In this document: in pieces, positions 1 to 6,626 of the stretch
How the letters are laid out: every line of letters begins with the position of its first letter
Position numbering within the stretch: the first letter of the stretch is position 1
Assembly: GCA_910585875.1 (NCBI GenBank)
Contig: CAJUIK010000025.1
Span: 1-23,986 of the forward strand
DNA: 23,986 bases
Origin: an uncultured Eubacteriales bacterium
Lineage (GTDB): Bacteria > Bacillota > Clostridia > Oscillospirales > Butyricicoccaceae
Direction: 5' to 3'
Position numbers and translations under genes: made by a program
Notes under the pieces: generated by a model
Databases searched by the model: none
What the model saw: only the letters and a program-made list of their open reading frames with translations
What the model was told of the DNA's origin: nothing

Positions 1-384
1 CATCAGCTTCACCGTGCCCTCCAGGGAATCTTCGGTTTCTTTCAACAGCCGGGCGGCGCCCAGCAGCATGGAAGCATGGAAGTCATGGCCGCAGGCGTGC
101 ATGGCGCCGGTCTGGCTGGCAAAGGGCAGGCCGGTCTGTTCGGCGATGGGCAGGGCGTCGATATCGCCCCGGAGCAAAATCGTCTTGCCCGGCTTGCCCA
201 GCGTGACGACCACCCCGGCTTTGCCGCATTTTTCGCCTTTGATTCCCATGGCTTCCAGCTGGCTCATAATCCGCTCCACTGTATCGCCCAGGTCGAAACC
301 CACGCCGGCGTGGGCGTGGATATACCGACGGTTTTCCGTGATTTCCTCGGCGATTTCCCGGGCTCTTTTCAGATAAGGGTTCAT
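1..384 (-). CDS. M20 family amidohydrolase/peptidase, partial (C-terminus outside window)
   Basis: Metal-dependent amidohydrolase of the M20 (hippurate/IAA-amino-acid/N-acetyl-diaminopimelate deacylase-like) group. Only the first 128 residues are in the window; the gene continues past base 1. Seen: RGDIDALPI at about residues 72-80 and the metal-binding HACGHDFH near residue 98, both typical of the M20D subfamily. The usual RR..H..PE segment near the N-terminus reads RRYIHAHAGVGF, so the Pro-Glu pair is missing. The ATG is preceded by GGAGGAGT and overlaps the stop of the upstream membrane-protein gene as ATGA, so it is the last visible gene of the moxR operon and probably translationally coupled. 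The substrate cannot be told from sequence. It is a different subfamily member from the M20 enzyme at 19748-21118. Confidence 0.87.
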   Translation of the reverse strand, partial: MNPYLKRAREIAEEITENRRYIHAHAGVGFDLGDTVERIMSQLEAMGIKGEKCGKAGVVVTLGKPGKTILLRGDIDALPIAEQTGLPFASQTGAMHACGHDFHASMLLGAARLLKETEDSLEGTVKLM

Positions 385-1619
385 TGCTTTGACTCCTCCT
401 TGATTTTCACAGATTGAATGGCTTTATTATAGTACGACTTGGCCTGCCTGGCAAGGCCGGGCGGCGGCGGAGCGTCGCTGTACCGGGCCAGCAGATAGCA
501 GCGGCGCAGGTCCTCCAGAGCCTGGGGGTCATAGAGCTGGGCGGCCCGGCGGCAGATATCCCGGGTGGTGCAGTCCGGCGTCAGGACAATCCCCCGGCGA
601 AGGGCGTCCTGTAAAAATTTCCGGTAATAATATCGGACGGCTCGGCGAGGGTCCCGAGGCGGGAAAATCTCCCGCCTGGGCGGCTTTTGCCGGATTTCCA
701 GCCGCTCCCGCTGGTCCTGAAACGAGGCGTTGCGGTCGGGGGGACGCCGCCGGCCGGCCAGCCGATATAGCGCGTATCCCATCAAAGCGGCGGCGAGAAG
801 CAGCGCGCCGCCGATCAACAGAGCCTGAACCCAGAAGGGGGCGCCGGTTACTTCCTCATATTCCAGGCCGGAGAGGCCGAAGGACAGCTTGATTTCCCCT
901 TGTTCGGGCAGAGTGGGCGAAAAATCCGGCCGGAACAGGGAGTAAATTTTGCCCAATACCCAGGCTATGACCACCACGCCGTAGGCCAGCAGCTGGGCCA
1001 GGTTGACCACAATCAAATTCCACAAAAAGGAGAAGGCATTGCGGGAGACGGCCCGGAAGGCCGGCGTGGAAACCAATCCGCCCAGCAGCGTCAGCGCCCC
1101 CAGGGCGGCGGCGTTGCGCAGCAGGAAGGCTGGGGACTCGACGGAGGCGTCGTCATGGCGCAGCATCCGGGTTTGCAGAACCGAAGCGCCCAAGAAGAGC
1201 AGGGCCAGGGGAACGCATTGGACCAGCTCCTCCAGCCCCCCGGCGGCCACGCACAGAGCGGGCATGACGAAGGCCAAAATCGCCGAACAACGATTGAAAT
1301 TATCGACCGCCGTTTCGTGGGATTGAAAATAAAAGCGGCGGAATACCGTCAAACAGCCATAAACGCAGCCAAAGAGATAGACGCCCCAATCGCCGCCATG
1401 GCGGAGGAAAAGCAGGCCCAGGAGACAGAGGAGAAGGGGCGCTCGTTCCCAGCGGCTCTGTTTCCGATGCAAAATCTGGCAGAGACCCGCCGCCAAGGCG
1501 GGCAGCAGGCACAGGGCCAAAGGGACGCCTTGGCCCCCCAGCTGGCGGGCCGCATAGTTGGCGGGGATAAAGTAGAAGGAAAATTCCGAGATCATCTTCA
1601 GAAAAAACAACAGGTTCAT
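381..1619 (-). CDS. Polytopic membrane protein with C-terminal DUF4129-like domain
   Basis: A 412-residue membrane protein. Hydrophobic stretches near residues 31-48, 60-73, 110-130, 136-150, 171-187, 200-222 and 264-285 suggest about seven or eight membrane segments. They are followed by a basic, Arg-rich cytoplasmic linker (about 288-325). The C-terminal helical part from about residue 328 (RRAVRYYYRKF, then CTTRDICRRA and a C-YLLARYSD stretch) resembles the DUF4129 domain found at the end of transglutaminase-like proteins encoded beside MoxR and DUF58 proteins. No transglutaminase Cys-His-Asp core is visible, so only the membrane and DUF4129 parts are present. It overlaps the DUF58 gene upstream and the amidohydrolase downstream by ATGA junctions. 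The role is inferred from context as part of a MoxR-linked envelope complex; the biochemical function is unknown. Confidence 0.82.
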   Translation of the reverse strand: MNLLFFLKMISEFSFYFIPANYAARQLGGQGVPLALCLLPALAAGLCQILHRKQSRWERAPLLLCLLGLLFLRHGGDWGVYLFGCVYGCLTVFRRFYFQSHETAVDNFNRCSAILAFVMPALCVAAGGLEELVQCVPLALLFLGASVLQTRMLRHDDASVESPAFLLRNAAALGALTLLGGLVSTPAFRAVSRNAFSFLWNLIVVNLAQLLAYGVVVIAWVLGKIYSLFRPDFSPTLPEQGEIKLSFGLSGLEYEEVTGAPFWVQALLIGGALLLAAALMGYALYRLAGRRRPPDRNASFQDQRERLEIRQKPPRREIFPPRDPRRAVRYYYRKFLQDALRRGIVLTPDCTTRDICRRAAQLYDPQALEDLRRCYLLARYSDAPPPPGLARQAKSYYNKAIQSVKIKEESKQ

Positions 1620-2707
1620 ACCGCCGCCTCCTCTTCTGGGCAGAAGCCCTCTTGTTCTTGAAGGTCCAAGGCAGACAGGATGAAAATCCGGCCGTCCGAT
1701 TGGCTGCGGAGAGGGGCCAGAGCCGGGTCGTTTTCCAGAAGCCGGCCCGGCGTCACCACAATGTGAGCCCGGCCCTGTTCGCTGCGGCGGGCGGCCCGCA
1801 GAGCCAGAGTCTCAAAGGGCTCCTGGACGTCGTGGGTGGCCCGGCCCATGCCCTCCAAGATGGCCCGGGCATGGCCGGCGCCCAGGCCGGCGGAAACCTC
1901 GCTCCAGCGACCGATGGCGCCGGCGGTGGCGGCGTTGGTCAAAAAGCCGTAGGAAAGCCCTCGAGCCTCCAGCTGCTCCACGGCCATACGGGCCAGGGAA
2001 AAGCAGTTTTCCAGCTGCTGGGGCTCGCCTCCCTCTACGTTGAGCACTACGGTGACAGAGCTTTCCACTGTATAGTCGAATTCCTTGACCATCAGCTTGC
2101 CGGCCCGCAGGGAATGTTTCCAGCTGACGGCCTTCATGGGCTCCCGGCCGGTGTAATCCCGGGCGCCCACCGTCAGCATGGGGTCCTCCAGGATGAAGCG
2201 GCGGACGGAAACCTCCCCTAAAAAGCCCCCTAAGGCTCGACTCAGATCGGGGGCCGCCGTCCGGCGGGGCAGGACTACGATTTCGTGGAAAACCTGGACC
2301 GTCTGGCTGCGCCGGCTCAGACCCAGCAGGTCGCCGGCGGTGATTTGAGCGTCGGAGATCAGCCGCCGGCCCCGCTGGGGCAGGCTGGCCCGGATGCGCC
2401 TAGTCAGCTTTTGCCGAGGACCCAGGTAGCAGGTGGAATAGAGCCGGGACACCAGAGGCTCGCTGTGGAACCGGCCCAGATAGGCGTTGAGCTGGATATC
2501 ATGGGGCAGGGTCTGTACCGTCTCTAAAAAAGAGACGGGGGTCCATTTGTCGTTGGTAATCGCCGTCTCCAGCTCAAATTCTTCTCCTGGCTCCACCACG
2601 CTGACAGAAGGCCGGCAGGTATATCCCACCCCTTTGAGGCCCCGGCGCAGGGACAAAAGCTCGCAGCCCACGGCGCAGAGGACCAGCAGAATCAGGAAGA
2701 TCAACAA
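1616..2707 (-). CDS. DUF58 domain protein (MoxR-associated), TTG start
   Basis: A 363-residue DUF58 protein. A short hydrophobic N-terminus (about residues 1-18) anchors it in the membrane, a beta-rich region follows, and the DUF58 signature lies at about residues 181-210 (GARDYTGREPMKAVSWKHS, then KLMVKEF). DUF58 proteins are paired with MoxR ATPases across bacteria and often have a von Willebrand-like fold; the exact activity is not settled. Start choice: the frame stays open upstream to 3016, but that part overlaps moxR and encodes Arg/Pro/Gly-rich sequence typical of a shadow frame. A TTG at 2705-2707 lies 17 bases after the moxR stop, has a purine-rich AGAGGGGG about 7-9 bases upstream, and begins directly with the hydrophobic segment. 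The stop overlaps the next start (ATGA). Confidence 0.87.
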   Translation of the reverse strand: MLIFLILLVLCAVGCELLSLRRGLKGVGYTCRPSVSVVEPGEEFELETAITNDKWTPVSFLETVQTLPHDIQLNAYLGRFHSEPLVSRLYSTCYLGPRQKLTRRIRASLPQRGRRLISDAQITAGDLLGLSRRSQTVQVFHEIVVLPRRTAAPDLSRALGGFLGEVSVRRFILEDPMLTVGARDYTGREPMKAVSWKHSLRAGKLMVKEFDYTVESSVTVVLNVEGGEPQQLENCFSLARMAVEQLEARGLSYGFLTNAATAGAIGRWSEVSAGLGAGHARAILEGMGRATHDVQEPFETLALRAARRSEQGRAHIVVTPGRLLENDPALAPLRSQSDGRIFILSALDLQEQEGFCPEEEAAV

Positions 2708-2724
2708 AAGGGATTCCCCCTCTC

Positions 2725-3669
<945 letters not shown>

Positions 3670-3771
3670 ATCCGTCGCTTCCTTTCTGTTTCTAATCGTT
3701 TGGATAAAACGCTATTTGATAGAAAAATAGACGTCGCCGTCCATCCTTTGACGAACGGCAAAAACGACAAA

Positions 3772-3807
3772 GGCCGTTTTGCAGAATGCTCTTTCTGCAA
3801 AACGGCC
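3772..3807 (-). terminator. Intrinsic terminator-like hairpin after the ferredoxin gene
   Basis: Perfect 15-bp inverted repeat, arms 3772-3786 (ggccgttttgcagaa) and 3793-3807, with a 6-base loop. It begins 17 bases past the ferredoxin stop. Read on the minus strand it is followed by an interrupted T-rich stretch (TTTGTCGTTTTT), so it probably ends the ferredoxin transcript before moxR. Confidence 0.75.
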
Positions 3808-3823
3808 AGGGTCTTTGGGAAAA

Positions 3824-3994
3824 TTATTCCTCGCTGATGGCGCCGACCGGGCAGGTGGCGGCGCAGGAGCCGCAGGAAACGCAGGCGGAAGCGTCGATTT
3901 CGTAGTGGGAATCGCCTTCCTTGATGCAGCCGACGGGGCACTGAGCCGCGCAAGCGCCACAGGAAACGCAGGCGTCGCTGATTTTAAAAGCCAT
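3824..3994 (-). CDS. 2[4Fe-4S] ferredoxin
   Basis: A 56-residue clostridial-type ferredoxin, the usual size for this family. Two CxxCxxCxxxCP motifs bind one [4Fe-4S] cluster each: CVSCGACAAQCPVG near residue 9 and CVSCGSCAATCPVG near residue 37. It is a soluble low-potential electron carrier for anaerobic metabolism, serving enzymes such as hydrogenase and pyruvate:ferredoxin oxidoreductase; the partner here cannot be told. The start is an ATG 8 bases after GGAGGT. The gene is monocistronic: two TATAAT-like boxes lie upstream and a hairpin terminator downstream. An abundant small ferredoxin supports an anaerobic Clostridia-type host. Confidence 0.96.
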   Translation of the reverse strand: MAFKISDACVSCGACAAQCPVGCIKEGDSHYEIDASACVSCGSCAATCPVGAISEE

Positions 3995-4017
3995 GGGTAC
4001 GCACCTCCATATGAAAG

Positions 4018-4045
4018 ATTATAGTCAACGAATTCGCTGATTATA
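4018..4045 (-). promoter_or_regulatory. Two candidate -10 boxes upstream of the ferredoxin gene
   Basis: On the minus strand two perfect TATAAT hexamers occur at 4040-4045 and 4018-4023. Neither has an obvious -35 hexamer at 17 bases. The upstream box gives the more plausible leader length, because the other would place the transcript start almost on the ribosome binding site. Confidence 0.45.
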
Positions 4046-4145
4046 CAACAACATCATACCATGATTTGCGCAAAAAGCAAATGAATTTTTTGCGGTTGCG
4101 GGCAAAAAATATATGGGAACAGGCAGCAAAGGAGGGATGGGAAAA

Positions 4146-4292
4146 ATGCGCAAAGAAGATTGGGACGTGGAGTTCGCCGCCGAAATTTTGCGGCGGGAAA
4201 ACGAAGGGCAAGTCACCAAGCCCCACCGGGGAAGGTTTGATCACAAGGAAAAAAGCGAGAAAACCGGCGAAAACAAGAGCAAACCGGAGTAA
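4146..4292 (+). CDS. Small hydrophilic protein of unknown function (48 aa)
   Basis: I do not recognise this protein. The ORF starts with ATG about 10 bases after a strong AAGGAGG and encodes 48 residues: an acidic N-terminal helix-like part (MRKEDWDVEFAAEILRRE) and then a strongly charged Lys/Glu/Asn-rich tail likely to be disordered. There is no membrane segment, signal peptide or cysteine. It lies between the divergent ferredoxin gene and the CtsR operators. A short GC-rich hairpin follows its stop, so it may be its own transcription unit. The support is the ribosome binding site, the helix-like start and the hairpin. A longer overlapping frame at 4066-4398 has no comparable start signal. 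Confidence 0.5.
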   Translation: MRKEDWDVEFAAEILRRENEGQVTKPHRGRFDHKEKSEKTGENKSKPE

Positions 4293-4299
4293 ACAAAAG

Positions 4300-4322
4300 A
4301 AAGGGGCGTTCCGCGCCCCTTT
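4300..4322 (+). terminator. Hairpin after the 48-aa ORF
   Basis: Inverted repeat aaaggggcg (4300-4308) / cgccccttt (4314-4322) with a 5-base loop, 7 bases after the stop of the 48-aa ORF. There is no long T-tract (only TTT inside the arm), so termination is plausible but weakly supported. It separates the ORF from the ctsR promoter. Confidence 0.45.
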
Positions 4323-4335
4323 GCCCGGGCAAAAT

Positions 4336-4352
4336 GGTCAGAGAAAGTCAAA
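4336..4352 (+). promoter_or_regulatory. CtsR operator 1 (upstream of -35)
   Basis: GGTCAGA-GAA-AGTCAAA matches the CtsR heptad direct repeat (RGTCAAA-NAN-RGTCAAA) with one mismatch in the first heptad. It lies just upstream of the ctsR promoter -35. CtsR is encoded directly downstream, so this fits autoregulation. Confidence 0.75.
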
Positions 4353-4360
4353 AATAGACC

Positions 4361-4388
4361 TTGCATTCCGAACGAAAAGGAGTATAAT
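4361..4388 (+). promoter_or_regulatory. SigA-type promoter of the ctsR-mcsA-mcsB-clpC operon
   Basis: -35 TTGCAT at 4361-4366 and a perfect -10 TATAAT at 4383-4388 with a 16-base spacer. CtsR operators lie on both sides (4336-4352 and 4399-4421), a layout suited to repression that is lifted on heat or protein-folding stress. Confidence 0.8.
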
Positions 4389-4398
4389 AAAAACATAA

Positions 4399-4421
4399 AG
4401 TCAAAGAAAGTCAAAGTCAAA
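4399..4421 (+). promoter_or_regulatory. CtsR operator 2 (over the transcription start), with a third half-site
   Basis: AGTCAAA-GAA-AGTCAAA at 4399-4415 is an exact match to the CtsR consensus direct repeat. A third heptad AGTCAAA (4415-4421) overlaps the end of the second. The site sits about 10 bases past the -10 box, where bound CtsR would block initiation. Confidence 0.9.
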
Positions 4422-4448
4422 AAAATAAACGAGAAAGGGGGGCGAGCC

Positions 4449-4922
4449 GTGAAGCTGTCCGACGCCATCGCGGATTTTATCAATCAGATGCTGGAGCAGC
4501 AGGACATGGTGGAGCTGCAGCGAAGCCGGCTGGCCAGCCAGTTTGGCTGCGCGCCCAGCCAGATCAATTATGTGATTGAAACTCGGTTTTCGCCGGAGAG
4601 GGGATTTTCCGTGGAATCCCGGCGGGGAGGAGGCGGCTATATCCGCATTATGCGGGCTTCCATGACGGCGCCGCAGCTGCTGATGCACGCCGTCAACGCC
4701 GTTGGCGACAGCATTGACCAAGCCAGCGCCCAGGCCTTTGTGGAAAACCTGTACCAGGCCGGCGTCGTGGGCCGGCAGGGGGGGAGGATACTGCTGGCCA
4801 TGTTGGGCGACAAAGCCATGGCCGCCGCGCCTCAGCCTTTGCGCCCCCGGCTGCGGGCCGGGCTGCTCAAGGCCGCCCTGGTGGCCCTGGCCAGCGGCGG
4901 GGAGGCCCCCATAGACGAGTGA
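4449..4922 (+). CDS. ctsR: CtsR transcriptional repressor of class III heat-shock genes
   Basis: A 157-residue CtsR, the normal family length. The N-terminal winged helix-turn-helix region includes the highly conserved SQINYVIETRFSPERGFSVES and the glycine-rich wing RRGGGGYIRI (about residues 36-68), which contacts DNA and senses heat in studied CtsR proteins. The C-terminal helical part is the dimerisation/tetramerisation domain. It represses clp genes by binding the heptad repeats seen just upstream, and is inactivated under stress with help from McsA/McsB. The GTG start follows AAGGGGGG, and upstream in-frame sequence is operator DNA. It is the first gene of the four-gene operon; mcsA starts 108 bases after its stop. 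Confidence 0.96.
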   Translation: MKLSDAIADFINQMLEQQDMVELQRSRLASQFGCAPSQINYVIETRFSPERGFSVESRRGGGGYIRIMRASMTAPQLLMHAVNAVGDSIDQASAQAFVENLYQAGVVGRQGGRILLAMLGDKAMAAAPQPLRPRLRAGLLKAALVALASGGEAPIDE

Positions 4923-4940
4923 CCGAGAATCCACAAGCCT

Positions 4941-4981
4941 CTTTGAACGGCGCCGGGGTCTCAGCCTCCGGCGGAACAAAG
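4941..4981 (+). other. Stem-loop in the ctsR-mcsA intergenic region
   Basis: Two nested complementary arms: ctttg (4941-4945) with caaag (4977-4981), and cgccgg (4951-4956) with ccggcg (4968-4973). Short internal loops separate them. No T-tract follows. It may set transcript stability or relative expression of ctsR and mcsA, but could be fortuitous in GC-rich DNA. Confidence 0.4.
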
Positions 4982-5030
4982 CAATCCATTCTCCATCAAA
5001 TTTCTCCATCGAAAGGAGTTTCCAATCGGT

Positions 5031-5525
5031 ATGTTATGCGAAAAATGCGGCAAAAATGAAGCGACGAATTATTATGAATACAATATCAACGGCCAGCAGA
5101 TGAAACTGCACCTGTGCTCCCATTGCGCCCAGCAGATGGGCCTGGGCTCTTTGGGCTGGCCTTCGGCCATGGGCGTCCCCAACCTGCTCTTTGCCAGCGG
5201 TCTGGCGGGAGGCCAAGGCGCCCAAGGGGCGGGGCGGGTTTGTTCCTGCGGCGCCACGGAGGCGGAGATCCGCCGCACAGGCCGGCCGGGCTGCGCCCAG
5301 TGTTATCAGACCTTTCAGGATCTGTTTTTGCCCATGATCCGGCGGATTCACGGCGGCGTCCAGCATGTGGGCGCGGCGCCCAAGGGGGCGCCGGTTTCGC
5401 CGGAGGCCCGGCTGGACCGGCTCAACGCCGAGATGAGCCAGGCCATTGCCAAGCAGGATTTTGAAAGGGCCGCCCAGCTGCGGGATGAAATCAAGGCCCT
5501 GGGAGAACAAGGAGGTCAGGCGTGA
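5031..5525 (+). CDS. mcsA: McsA, activator of protein-arginine kinase McsB
   Basis: A 164-residue McsA. Zinc-binding cysteines: C3/C6 with C29/C32 (LCEKC and LCSHC), then C71/C73 with C88/C91 (VCSCGAT and GCAQCYQTF). The second set begins with CxC rather than the usual CxxC. The C-terminal UVR motif (about residues 127-158, LDRLNAEMSQAIAKQDFERA) resembles the UvrB/UvrC interaction motif and the one in ClpC. McsA stimulates McsB and helps load substrates on ClpC. The ATG follows GAAAGGAG with a slightly long 12-base spacing. Its TGA overlaps the possible GTG start of mcsB and is adjacent to the preferred ATG. Confidence 0.94.
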   Translation: MLCEKCGKNEATNYYEYNINGQQMKLHLCSHCAQQMGLGSLGWPSAMGVPNLLFASGLAGGQGAQGAGRVCSCGATEAEIRRTGRPGCAQCYQTFQDLFLPMIRRIHGGVQHVGAAPKGAPVSPEARLDRLNAEMSQAIAKQDFERAAQLRDEIKALGEQGGQA

Positions 5526-6577
5526 TGAGCAGAACTGGCGATATGAAATGGTATGAAAAGCAAGGCCCCGGCTCGGAGATCGCCGTTTCCACCCGGGTCC
5601 GGCTGGCCCGCAACGTCCAAGGCCTGCCCTTTGGCCAACGGCTGACGCAGGAGCAGGCGGAAAGCCTGATCGACCGGGTGGAAGAAGCGGCCCGCCGGGC
5701 GGCGGATCCCTTCCAGACCGTGCGGATGGACCAGCTGCCGCCCCAGCGGCGGGCCGACCTGTATGAAAAGCATTTGATCTCCCGGGAAATGATGAACAAG
5801 GCCCCGGCGGCGCTGCTGATTTCCCAGGACGAGGCCCGTTCCATCATGGTCAATGAGGAAGACCATCTGCGCGTCCAGGTGATGAGCGCCGGCCAGTCCC
5901 TGGACCAATGCTTGGAGGAAGCTCTGCGCGTGGGCGCGCTGCTGGAGGAATCCCTCTCCTTTTCCTATGATCAGCAGCTGGGATATCTGACGCAGTGCCC
6001 CACCAACCTGGGCGCCGGCCTGCGGGCTTCTGTGATGCTTCATCTGCCCCTGCTCACCCGAACCGGCCAGATCGACGGGGTGATTTCCGCCGCCAGCAAG
6101 GTGGGGCTGGAAATCCGGGGACTCTACGGCGAAGGCAGCCGGGCTCAGGGGGAGATGTATCAAGTTTCCAACAGCGTGACGCTGGGCTTTTATGAGCAGG
6201 AGCTTTGCGAAAAGCTGAAGGACGCGGCGGAGAGCATCGTCCGCCAGGAGCAGGCCCTGCGCCAGGCTTTCCGGCAGCAGTATCCCGGCCAGCTGGAAGA
6301 CCGGGTCTGGCGTGCCGCGGGTCTGCTGCGCTACGCCCGGCGGATGAGCGGTCAGGAGGCGGAGGCGCTGCTTTCCGACCTGCGCCTAGGCGTCTGCTGC
6401 GGCGTGCTGGCCGGCGTGGAGCCTTGCCGGCTCAATCAATTGATTTACCAAATCAAGCCCGCTTGCCTGGAAACTGCCGCCGGCCGCCCGCTGGAGCCGG
6501 AGGAGCGGGACGCCGCCCGGGCCGACCTGCTGCGGCAGGCTCTGGCGGAGATCCGGGAAAAGGGATCGGGGGAATAA
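5525..6577 (+). CDS. mcsB: McsB protein-arginine kinase
   Basis: A 350-residue protein of the phosphagen-kinase family that phosphorylates arginine in proteins, tagging them for ClpC-ClpP degradation and inactivating CtsR. Visible hallmarks: STRVRLARN (22-30, phosphate binding), VNEEDHLRVQ (109-118, catalytic acidic loop), CPTNLGAGLRAS (158-169) and RGLYGEGS (198-205). The allosteric phosphoarginine-binding RDxxRA motif is intact as RDAARA (328-333). Start: GTG at 5522 and ATG at 5525 are both in frame; ATG lies 8 bases from AAGGAGGT and is preferred. Its A overlaps the last base of the mcsA stop codon. All key motifs being present suggests a working kinase. Confidence 0.95.
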   Translation: MSRTGDMKWYEKQGPGSEIAVSTRVRLARNVQGLPFGQRLTQEQAESLIDRVEEAARRAADPFQTVRMDQLPPQRRADLYEKHLISREMMNKAPAALLISQDEARSIMVNEEDHLRVQVMSAGQSLDQCLEEALRVGALLEESLSFSYDQQLGYLTQCPTNLGAGLRASVMLHLPLLTRTGQIDGVISAASKVGLEIRGLYGEGSRAQGEMYQVSNSVTLGFYEQELCEKLKDAAESIVRQEQALRQAFRQQYPGQLEDRVWRAAGLLRYARRMSGQEAEALLSDLRLGVCCGVLAGVEPCRLNQLIYQIKPACLETAAGRPLEPEERDAARADLLRQALAEIREKGSGE

Positions 6578-6626
6578 GGGGCCCGCTCGGCGAGCCGGTT
6601 TTACGATACATGGAGGAATGAATACT

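Noticed and set aside
4066..4398. A 110-codon plus-strand frame covering the ctsR promoter and operators
   Set aside because: It runs through the hairpin, CtsR operator 1 and both promoter boxes, has no ribosome binding site, and competes with the better-supported 48-aa ORF.
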